A stretch of 64,000 nucleotides of DNA from Archegozetes longisetosus. Its lineage: Eukaryota > Arthropoda > Arachnida > Sarcoptiformes > Trhypochthoniidae. Position numbers and translations under genes: made by a program. Shown one piece after another: positions 25,683 to 34,399 of this stretch (within the stretch, counting starts at the first letter, position 1; each line of letters opens with the position of its first letter). The stretch is from positions 1,185,804-1,249,803 of the forward strand of contig JAEMBT020000006.1 of NCBI GenBank assembly GCA_018873245.2, in the 5' to 3' direction. The notes beneath the pieces were generated by a model. It was not told the DNA's origin. It searched no databases and was given only the letters and a program-made list of their open reading frames with translations.

Positions 25683-25779
25683 TTGCCCATCAAGTCTCAG
25701 AAGTTTCTTTTCTTAAAATAAAAGTATATAATATTAGCTATTATTTTCACATTTAAAATGTTTGAGACTCGATGGGCAA
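25683..25779. repeat. Hairpin nested in the TIR element
   Basis: TTGCCCATCAAGTCTCAG at 25683-25700 pairs with GAGACTCGATGGGCAA at 25764-25779 with one mismatch, around an AT-rich loop of about 63 bp. It looks like a very small MITE or a structural part of the host element. Confidence 0.7.
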
Positions 25780-26842
25780 TACAGTGTAATTCATGTTTAT
25801 ATTTTTCAAAGTTAATTTCCCGTCACAAGAAAATTGTTTATATAATCATTTCAATAATATTTTAAAACTGCTTAACTAGATGCACATTTTAGCGAAGAGA
25901 CGATTAAAATATTTTGTTTCGTTTAATTTTAATTGCATATTGAATTTTGTAAACAAAAATCAACTTTGTGCAATACTCATAGCAACTATAAAAATAATAT
26001 ATACATATTTTTTATTGTCTCTCATTTTATTTTCGCACGACATTATTTTCATTTTAATTTAACTATATCATTGTCATCCTGAGACATCCCCTTTAATCCA
26101 ATCAAATTTTATTAACTCTTAGTACTGCGATTGAGAAATTAGATGCGGTACTATTGCTAACTGAGATTCTACCGCAATGTGCCACTTGTAATTCGGACAA
26201 TAGATCAGTTCAAACATCCATTTATCATCCAGATTTTGAAGCATAAGCTGTGCAGTTGATAATTCCTAAACACATGATTGATCATCAGCTCGAACTAGAA
26301 TCGAGGCATGATCCTTTAATTTTTGAAAATTAAGAATGCTTGGCTTATTCTGTATTTTAAATAGATTAGAAACGAGGTTACCGAATCATTTTGAATTGAA
26401 AAACAGTAAATAGGTTTGGAAGCAACTTACTCATTTTAATGTCTACTCAATTTGATCAAAAGAAATAAGTTCAGTTCACTTCCAATGCGAATATTCTGTT
26501 TTCTCGCTCGTTTAGAAAGTATTCTCAGGTTGACAAATTTTTTATTTGAAAACTTCAATTAATCTAGAATAATTTTCTTAAAAATTAATACAATTTTATA
26601 TCTTTCACTAAAAATCTACAAATAAAGAGATTTATGCATACTTTTACACTTTTGAAATATATAGTTTTATGAATTTGAAAAAAGAAATTATTATCTGGCT
26701 TATACATAGCTGGTATATTGAAATCCATTCCACGTCGAGTCAGCTCCAACAAAATATACTTTAATTATAAAATTTTATTAAAACAGATTCTGTAAAATAT
26801 TATTGAAGTTAAAGAATAAATTCTAATTTAGAAATGAATCTA

Positions 26843-27377
26843 CAAATAACCGCAAGTACAATTAGGAGTCTTTGAACGATTGTATCTCTGAGCCTGGTGA
26901 TCCTATTTTGGTGCGGTTTTTTTAAAATGTACAAAAACTTCCCGGAATTGTCATATTAAAATTTCACAAAAAAATTTAAACAAACAAAAAAGTTATTAAT
27001 AAAAAACCCAAAATTTACATGGAAAGTGATTGGTTAAAAAAGCTTTTATGTCATGTACATTGTGTGTGACCCCCGAAAGCACTGTTTCATCATTAGTAAA
27101 CAAACGTTTATTTTTTTTCAATTAAAGTTAGCATTCTAGCATTCTAGTCATTACTATAATACACATTTATTAATTTATTACTAAAACATAACAATTTTAA
27201 TGTAATTTTTGGGTTTTTTGAAAATAACTTTTTTGTTTCTTTAAATAAATTCATGAAATTTTAATATGACAATTCAGGGGAGTTTTTGTACATTTTTAAA
27301 AAACCGCACCAAAATAGGATCACCAGGCTCAGAGATACAATCGTTCAAAGACTCCTAATTGTACTTGCGGTTATCTG
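26843..27377. mobile_element. 535-bp long-TIR element flanked by TA
   Basis: Arms of about 178 bp (26843-27020 and 27199-27377) are reverse complements, with high similarity at the outer 100 bp. The outer end reads CAAATAACCGCAAGTACAAT, then TAGGAGTCTTTGAACGATTG. The arms are immediately bordered by TA on both sides (26841-26842, 27378-27379), which is the target duplication of the Tc1/mariner superfamily. The unpaired centre is about 178 bp and non-coding. This is a non-autonomous MITE. A read-through transcript would fold into a long double-stranded hairpin. Confidence 0.85.
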
Positions 27378-27379
27378 TA

Positions 27380-29843
27380 TGATTAAAGAGTAGATCTTAG
27401 CCCCTCTCATTTTTGACGAAGTTAGGTGGCATTTTTTAATCAAAAAGTTAAATGTTTCGATAGATTATTCAAAAATTTGATAAACGGGTGACTTTTTATT
27501 TTGACTTCAGAAATAAGTTACATTTATTTTGAAGAAATAATCCGTAAGTTACTTCAAAAATTGACCTTTTAAATTCTGATCATAAACATAAATTTTTAAT
27601 CATCACAATTCAATTTGATTTGATTAAATCACATTGAATTAAGTTTTAAGTAATCTTGATAAAAGTCTCTTTTATCTAGAGATCCAAGCCCGAGCCTAGC
27701 AGTTCTAAAACGGTAACTTCAATACTTATAATATGAACCGAGGGCTGAATTGATATGCTACGATTGAAATCAATGGAAAAATTTGGATATATTTTAAAAT
27801 TTAAAATTCAATAATGCAGCTAAAAGAGATAATCCAGTGGGTTGTTCGACCTGACAGTTGATTTGCGCTGAATAAATACTTCTCACATTCATTATGTAAT
27901 ATATCTTTTTTCTCTCCTTTCGTTTTATAAATTGATATCAACAAAGAGGTTCACGACTATGAACAGTAAAGTTCTAAATCAGCAAGTTAGAAATTATTTC
28001 ATTTTTAGTAAGGTAGACCTTCAAAATCAGGCTTCATACAAAGTGTCACTTTAACGTTAGAGCAAAAATAAAATTTCAATATTTAAGACTAAGTACAGTC
28101 TTGATATTTATTTCTGAGACACTGTTTGAAACCTTTCTTAAAATCCTTAGTCAAGCAACATGCACTTTATTGACAGGTTCATATGAAACTTTGAACCTCT
28201 GAAAAACTTTGATCTGCAATAAAAATTAGAATGAATTGAACATTGAGAAAGAGCATCTGGAAAATTTAGCTCTTTCAATGACTGATCAAGAAATATTAAA
28301 TAAAAACAGTGGTGAGACTCGCTTTTAAATTCATATTTACACAAAGTAATTCTTGTGTAATATTTGTTGAATTAAGAAAATTTATATTTTTTCAATGTTA
28401 ATATAACGTCACTTTAGTGCTATGATACGCTAATTCGAAAATTTTGACAAAATGAGTCAATGCCACTTTTGAAGTAAGATATGATGCCTCTATAAATTGC
28501 TCGAATCGAATCTCAAAACTTTAAATAGATTTCGAAATATATCACTTCGAGCGTCGAGAATTATGATTCTAAACTTTAAACTCAAATTTTTCCATAACAG
28601 ATTTTTCTAAGTCAGCGCGTTATAGCACTGAGTTGACGATAAGTTGTATGAAAGCTTGCATACGGTGTTTCAAAAATAATTTCAAGACTGTACTCAATTC
28701 AACTGAAATTATTGACTTTTTAAAAGCATAATTAAGTTGTTCATTTGTTTTAAGAAAAAATTTTGTCCCCCAATTGTTATTATTATTATCTTTTTGGTTG
28801 ATATAAAATTAGATTTTTCAAACATTTAGTCAATTCCTTATTTCCGTGATAATATATTTTTCAAGTCTTTACAAATTTTTACTGTGAAGCAAAATGTCGA
28901 CCTATTCTTTGCAGTTGAATTTTTTGAAACTCTTCATTCTATTAAAGGCCAACTGTTTGATGCAAACCTGATATTACAGAAGAGCTCATTTTACATTAGA
29001 GCATAAGCAGTAAAAAAAATCTTCAAAATCTAAACTGATCATCTCTTGAACCAATCGTTATACAATTTTACAGAATGAGGAGTCGATTTTGTTCTTTTAA
29101 ACTTTTACTATAAAGGCATATTTGAATATTTTGAATCTTAAAAATTTCTAAAGCTGAAGTCCAGTTTAAATGATTGCACTAATATAGATCTCCTAATTTG
29201 AAAATTCATTTTCATTAATTTATGTAAATGATGTATGAGGCTTGTTATACAGGGATACCACGAGATTTTTACCCGATGGTTACAGAGAAAACCACAAAAG
29301 ATACAAATATGATTTATATATCGAATTAATGGTTTTCTAAACGGAATTGAAGTGCGTAAGAATTTTTTAAAAATTTCATTTGATGAGATTTACTAGTGCC
29401 ATATAGATTGAATAGTTTAGCGTATAAATAGCAAATCATGAGGTGAGAAAATGTTGGAGGAGTTTGGTTCTAAAAGACTTTCTCTTGAAAGTCTTGAAAA
29501 GTCACTTTACAGGATTTATCACTTCAATGGAAACAGAAACTGAACTTTTCGCTAAGCTTTTATGCTCATGTCCTTCAAGTATTACTGAAATAATAGCTGC
29601 TAATGGAAAACATACTGGTTATTGGTTAGATAAATTATTTTTAAAGATTAATATATATACACCTCAGTCCAAAAAAATCGGAAAAAATTTAATTTAAACA
29701 AATTAGTATTGCGCTCTTCATACTTTATAATTCTTAATGAATTTTCAAACCAAAATAGGGCTTCCTTATACTATACTATATAATTAATTGCTAAATGCGT
29801 AGTATTCAGTTTAGTCCTGAAATTTGAATTCGCGCGAAACGAA
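27380..29843. other. AT-rich stretch without a recognised gene
   Basis: No exon chain or repeat element is supported. A plus-strand frame at 29443-29697 includes a mixed-composition piece (ETELFAKLLCSCPSSITEII) that could be a relic of coding sequence. I recognise no family and see no flanking splice sites that would make it a gene. Confidence 0.35.
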
Positions 29844-29969
29844 ATGGGAAAGCAATTTGATAATAGGAATCATCTCCTAACTTTGTACGAATGTGGCATC
29901 AAATCAGCTAAAAAACTTCGCCAATTAACCGGGATACCCTTAAGTACAATTTATGAGAATATTCTATAG
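29844..29969 (+). pseudogene. Helix-turn-helix fragment of a transposase
   Basis: A 41-codon frame (MGKQFDNRNHLLTLYECGIK, then SAKKLRQLTGIPLSTIYENI) has the helix-turn-helix pattern of the N-terminal DNA-binding domain of Tc1-like and related transposases: an LYxxGxxSAKxL recognition unit followed by TGxPxSTxYxxI. It ends at TAG (29967-29969), and the next codons continue the theme only in another frame (IKAHLDE). The catalytic domain is absent. The LINE 3' end begins 75 bp further on, so the element was probably truncated or disrupted before or by that insertion. The exact superfamily is uncertain. Confidence 0.55.
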
Positions 29970-30206
29970 AAAAAATAAAGCACATTTAGATGAAGTTTTT
30001 TAAATATGAAAAATTTATCTAAAAACATAAATATATTGAGAATTGAATGAATGAATGAATGAATGAATGCACTTTATTTAAACTGGAGACCACTTTAGTC
30101 TAAGACTACTTTTCTAGCAGATCCAGCATACAATACATACAGATAATATAATTATAAAATTAAATAAAAAATTAAAAAATACAGTATTTAAAACAATTTT
30201 TTTTAA

Positions 30207-30608
30207 CCCTAGAACAGTATTTCATGGGTCAAAATGACCCAAAGGTATATAAAAACTGTTATTATTTAATGCAATTTCCAATGTTAATAAAACTGATAGT
30301 ATTTTCAAATGAGTATATTTAGATCGTATTAAGCAATATATTAATTATTTAAAAATTTTATATTTAAATTGAATCATTTTTAAAGTTAGTTATATTTGAG
30401 TTTAGGCCGTAAATTTGTATGTGAAATAAGTTTTCACTCAAACCTTAAACTGATTACGTCAACGATGACGACACTAATAAAGTACAAAACACGCTAACTG
30501 TTATGCACCCTAAACCTCACGATAACATACTTTTCCAAATGAATCGATGGGTCAAAAAGACCCTATTTTACTGAAATCATCAATGAAAATCGTTTTACTG
30601 TTTAAGGG
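30207..30608. mobile_element. piggyBac-type MITE inside the LINE 3' region
   Basis: A 402-bp element is flanked on both sides by TTAA (30203-30206 and 30609-30612), the piggyBac target. The ends are CCCTAGAACAGTA on the left and, as reverse complement on the right, CCCTTAAACAGTA, so the terminal repeat is CCCT(A/T)(G/A)AACAGTA. Each end also has a subterminal GGGTCA-type palindrome (GGGTCAAAATGACCC left, GGGTCAAAAAGACCC right). There is no coding sequence. It lies between the LINE tail and the LINE C-terminal coding region, so it inserted after the LINE. Confidence 0.9.
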
Positions 30609-30653
30609 TTAATAAAGTTTTAATTAGATAATAATAAATAAATGGAGTAATAA

Positions 30654-30920
30654 TTAATAAGATTTAAGTTCAGAAATGAAATTTTCATATTTAAAAATTG
30701 ATCTTATATTTAGAGAAATACAATTCCACTTTTTTACACCTTCATAAAAAATTGAATTTTGAGTACGCTTTAATTTGAAAGGCGGGACTTCAACACTTTT
30801 GTTCACTTGAAGGCGTGTGTTGTACCTCGGAGTTTGATAAGTAAAAAATTCTCGGGAAAAGGGACTACACAATGAATGAAGAATTTTGTAAATATATTTA
30901 TATGTCTCGTAGGAGAGCAA
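30654..30920 (-). pseudogene. LINE ORF2 C-terminal segment
   Basis: This segment encodes the region after the reverse transcriptase: LLSYETYKYIYKILHSL, then a Cys/Ser-rich piece, then YNTRLQVNKSVEVPPFKL, KRTQNSIFYEGVKKWN and NIRSIFKYENFISELKSY. The NTR...VP...R...S...G...WN pattern is typical of the C-terminus of CR1-like and Jockey-like ORF2 proteins. The frame is separated from the reverse transcriptase part by a frameshift near 30970, a stop at about 31013 and another frameshift near 31177. The natural stop is at 30654. Confidence 0.75.
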
Positions 30921-31146
30921 TCCCTCAAAATTTAAAATATCAAACTTCTTAAAAATAGGAATGTAATGCTAAGTATATGAACTAAAATTATGTACCTTAT
31001 GGTTCTTTTTTATAGTTTAATGATAGAGTCAATATGAGTTTGGTAAGTATGCCCCCAGACTGTTATTGCATAATTATAAATGGGGGAAACTATAGCATTA
31101 AAAATTAGAGGTAATGAGAATTGAGAAACTGAGTGTCTTATTCTTC

Positions 31147-32193
31147 CTAATATACTAACTCTTTGAGAAAGTTTTTTGTAACATAATTAGTATGAGAATC
31201 AAATCTCATTTGATCATCAAAAATTACTCCTAAAATTTTTATTGATCTCATCTGATTTAAAGAAATGTCATTAAGTTTGACATCGAAGTCAATTTTATGC
31301 TTTTTGTGATCACTTATAATCATATAATTGCATTCATTGATATTTGTAACTAAGCGATTTGTTGTCAAATATTCAAAAATTATCCTTAAATCCTCGTTAG
31401 CTTTAATAATTAAATCCTCAAAATTGTCAGATTCAATCACTAGAGTGGCATCATCTGCATATAAAAAAATTTCTTCCTTCAAATTACACAAATGTATGTC
31501 ATTTATATAAATGCAGAATTATAGTGGTCCCAATATACTCCCCTGGGCTACATCCATAGTAAGTTTAGAAATTTTAGAGGGTTTCATTTTATTTCTAACA
31601 AAATTTTCTCTATTTTTAATATAAGACTTGAACCAATTCAGGGAAGCCGTGTCTAATCCAAGATTATAAAGTTTATGAATAAGAATCTCGGGAATTATAG
31701 TATCAAAAGCTTTCCTCAAATCAACCACTATAACTATTACAAACTTATTTGCATTTCTAGCATAAAAAAATTTTGCGTTGTATTGCAAGCAATGCATCAA
31801 CTGCTGAACACTTTTTCTAAAGCCAAACTGATATATGATAAAAAGGCGTTTCCGTGTTATATTACCAAAAAGGGAGTTATGTACAGCTTTCTCTAGTATT
31901 TTACTAACTATAGGCAATACAGATATTGGACGGTAATTATTCGGATCGGTCTCTAGACCCCCCTTATAAAGAGCAGTGACTCTGACTGCTTTCCAGACTG
32001 AGGGAAAAATACGTGTACTTAAAGATAAATTAATCAAAAGTGTGATCACAGGTATTAATATACTTGAAGATAACTTTAAAATATTTGGTCCTACACCGTC
32101 CCAACCTGTAGCTTTTCCATTAGTTTGACATACCCTTGATTTGTTCGCTAACAAAAGATTTTGTAACAGATGAAAGTTGGTATTCATCTTCAC
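31147..32193 (-). pseudogene. LINE reverse transcriptase domain with an in-frame stop
   Basis: Motifs in order are KATGWDGVGPNILKLSS, the NNYRPISVLPIVSKILEK block, QFGFRKSVQQ, VVDLRKAFDT, DVAQGSILGPL, then a TAA codon (31516-31518), then FCIYINDIHL and the catalytic YADD at about 31450-31461. The frame before and after the stop is the same, so it is one nonsense substitution where LLF or LFF is normally read. After TNYVTK a single-base loss in an A run (about 31177) shifts the frame. The catalytic aspartates of ADD are intact, but the protein cannot be made full length. Confidence 0.85.
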
Positions 32194-32594
32194 ACGCCTT
32201 CATAATTAATATTCAAATCTTCGTAATTAATAGGTGGTAATTCTCTGTTCACTATATTTGAAGGCTCGTTAACAAAATGATCATTAAGTTCATCACATGA
32301 TAGCTCATGATTTAAACTGTCTTTTCTTTGAACTGAATTTCGTTTCGTTGGCAACAATAAGTTTAACTCTGCCGAAACTCTTTGGGTTTAGGTTTCAATA
32401 ACAAACTTTTGGTGACAATATTTGCTTTAGATTTACGTATTTTGCTTAACACTAAATTTCGCATTTTCTTGTATTCACTCCATAGAGTCAAAACTTAAGC
32501 CAATCTTTTTAGCTTTAATATACTTTTTCTTCAAAATATCACGTTGTCTTATAAGCTTAATTATATCATTTGTCAACCATTTATCTGGTGCTTT

Positions 32595-33650
32595 CTATCT
32601 GACTCTTCTTGTAGTGCTGGGTAGATGTTTTTCAATTAGCTGTTTAAGAGAATGAGTGTAAAAAGTAGCAGCACTTTCAAGATCGAAAGTATTTATTATC
32701 GTATCATAAGGTATGACTTGGAGACCAGATAAAAATTTTTCACTAGAAAATTTTCTCCAGTTTCTAAACGTATATAAAACTTCATCGTGTTTATGTCTTT
32801 TAGAATGATAGTTAAGCTTACGCACACTATAGATAGCATTATGACCAGAAACAGATAGGTTGAGTACACCACTGTTCACAACATTAATGAAAAGATTTGA
32901 TAATACATGGTCTATACAAGAGCTCGTGTTGTCAGTCACACGTGTAAAATCATTTATGTGTTGCGTAAAACTCCAGTTTTTCACAACGTCAGACCAATTT
33001 TTATTATCAAATTCATGCTTATTTATATCGTAATTAAAATTTAGGTCTCCAACTATTAATTTTTCGCATCTTGAATTAACCTCAAGAAGTTTTTCAAACC
33101 GATTGATAAAGTTTTTCACTTCTGCTGAAGGAGATCTATATACTGTTATGACATCAAAATGCTTAGTATTAAGTTGTGTAACTCTAATGCTAATGACTTC
33201 CATATCTAAATTTTCATGATTGTTCAATAAGATATTGAAATTTGCATTGAGTTTAGAGAACACAGTAACTCTATCACCCATTTCGTTAGATCTGTCCTTT
33301 CTGTATAACTTATAACCCTCGACATTATATTCAAAATCATAATCATTAGAACCCAACCATGTTTCAGTTATGGACACAATATCAGGTTTAAGAGTTTCAC
33401 AATAAGTTTTTAACTCATGAAATTTGATTCTAATACTTCTGACATTATGATGAATAATTTTAAAGCCTCTATGGCTGCAAAAAGGTTTTTTATGTTCTTC
33501 GTATGGTTTTACCTCATTCGCACTGTTGAGATATCCTCCCGTGTCCGGCCCAGGGTTTAGCTCAATATTTCCACTTGTAATCAAAACGAAAAAAATGCAT
33601 TCAGTAATACAAAGTTTTGAACTTTTAGATGGTGAACTAAAATTAGTCAC
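32595..33650 (-). pseudogene. LINE AP-endonuclease domain with 2A-like N-terminus
   Basis: A 351-codon frame carries the apurinic endonuclease signature: KIIHHNVRSI, PDIVSITETWL, YRKDRS, VYRSPSAEV, KLIVGDLNFNYD, SCIDHVLSN and a final SGHNAIY. The last motif is normally SDH; here the catalytic Asp is Gly. Residues 26-36 (SGNIELNPGP) match the 2A-like consensus (D/G-x-E-x-N-P-G-P with a hydrophobic lead-in CIFFVLIT). This motif is known at the N-terminus of some CR1-like elements. It ends at TAG, where related elements continue into KAPDKWLTNDIIKLIRQRD, so the stop is a mutation and the linker downstream (32194-32594) is frameshifted. Confidence 0.85.
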
Positions 33651-33901
33651 TTGAAAATGTCGACACTATTTACATAATAACGATGAGCGATTATTTATAT
33701 ACAGATCGTCCAAAATAAAAATAAACTCAGATAAACCAGTTAAAGGCTTTTACAATTTGATATTTTAATCGCAAGTAATATCAATTGCTCATATACTGAA
33801 AACTTGATCTGTCAAAATGAACTTTTATTGATCTAATGTAGTTTACAAAAATAGTGTTTAGAAATGTTCTCTACAACATATGCTTATTAATGCTATTAAT
33901 G

Positions 33902-34033
33902 TCAATTATAGTCGCACTTGTTGATCCTTTTTTTACCAAATTTATCAGCAAGTTTTTCTCTATTTCGATCATAAGACTTATTTGACAAATAAGTTTTATA
34001 AATAAAAACTCTTTGCTTTATTGAGAAGATCAT
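33902..34033 (-). pseudogene. DUF4817-like helix-turn-helix fragment
   Basis: The 43-codon piece MIFSIKQRVFIYKTYLSNKS, then YDRNREKLADKFGKKR, has the (F)(T/S)xxQRxFxVxTYxxxKSY...F...FGxxxP pattern of the DUF4817 helix-turn-helix. That domain is common in arthropod genomes as the front part of transposase-derived sequences. The catalytic part is absent. It sits 230 bp upstream of the LINE 5' end. Assignment is by recall of the pattern only. Confidence 0.5.
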
Positions 34034-34123
34034 TGTAAGTACTACTTTTGTTTTTATCTCAAACATTATGATTAAAAAGTTGACTTTTCTTTTACTCATT
34101 TCAAACTTATTCATAAGCTGCAT

Positions 34124-34372
34124 CTAATCGATGCGTAATATTAAAGAAAAGTTGTACTCAAAATTTGAGTTTAGTTGTATTTTGGATAATCTGTATTTCA
34201 GTTTAACACATAAAATATCGCACCAGTTACATTCGTTCAACTTTATATGCTCTCTAAGATATCCATTAGATTCGTTAATAGATTTACAACTGTACAAGAC
34301 ACCATTCAATAACAAAACAAATAGCAGTAAATGGAGAGCAAAAAGTAAGCGAGTTTGCGGTGTAACAGTCAT
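34124..34372 (-). CDS. Candidate small secreted peptide, unrecognised
   Basis: An ATG-started frame of 82 residues. Residues 5-28 form a strong signal-peptide-like run (QTRLLFALHLLLFVLLLNGV) with a Thr/Arg n-region. The remainder is hydrophilic, with Cys at positions 29, 48, 51 and 55 (LNECNWCDILC). The four cysteines could form two disulfides. There is no match to a peptide-hormone family I know. It may be an exon of a longer gene or a chance frame: a plus-strand frame of 98 codons overlaps it. It lies between the DUF4817 fragment and the stomatin gene, so context gives no functional hint. Confidence 0.35.
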   Translation of the reverse strand: MTVTPQTRLLFALHLLLFVLLLNGVLYSCKSINESNGYLREHIKLNECNWCDILCVKLKYRLSKIQLNSNFEYNFSLILRID

Positions 34373-34399
34373 TCTCTTTTTGCTTGTAGAAAAGTTAAC

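Larger units (their letters stand above)
25063..26094. mobile_element. Non-autonomous DNA transposon with 24-bp terminal inverted repeats
   Basis: The left end (from 25064) reads AAAGGGGATGTCTCAGAATG and the right end (to 26094) is its reverse complement with one mismatch over 24 bp (AGAATG against AGGATG). Length is about 1.03 kb. It contains a minus-strand frame (25296-25634) and a second, inner hairpin (25683-25779). The flanks show no clear target duplication, so the superfamily is open; I saw no transposase catalytic motif. Confidence 0.75.
30044..33672 (-). mobile_element. Degenerate CR1-like non-LTR retrotransposon (LINE)
   Basis: On the minus strand the element reads, 5' to 3': a 2A-like N-terminus, an AP-type endonuclease, a linker, a reverse transcriptase with a YADD motif, and a C-terminal segment (YNTRLQVNKSVEVP ... 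KKWNCISLNIR). A 3' tail ends in about six TTCA tetranucleotides (30044-30069). The microsatellite tail and domain order fit the CR1/L2-like clades. No ORF1 and no ATG are seen before 33650 (an in-frame stop lies at about 33672), so the copy is 5'-truncated. It carries several stops and frameshifts and an inserted piggyBac MITE, so it is dead. Clade assignment is by motif and recall only. Confidence 0.88.

Noticed and set aside
31675..31896. Plus-strand frame within the LINE
   Set aside because: Antisense shadow of the reverse transcriptase domain.
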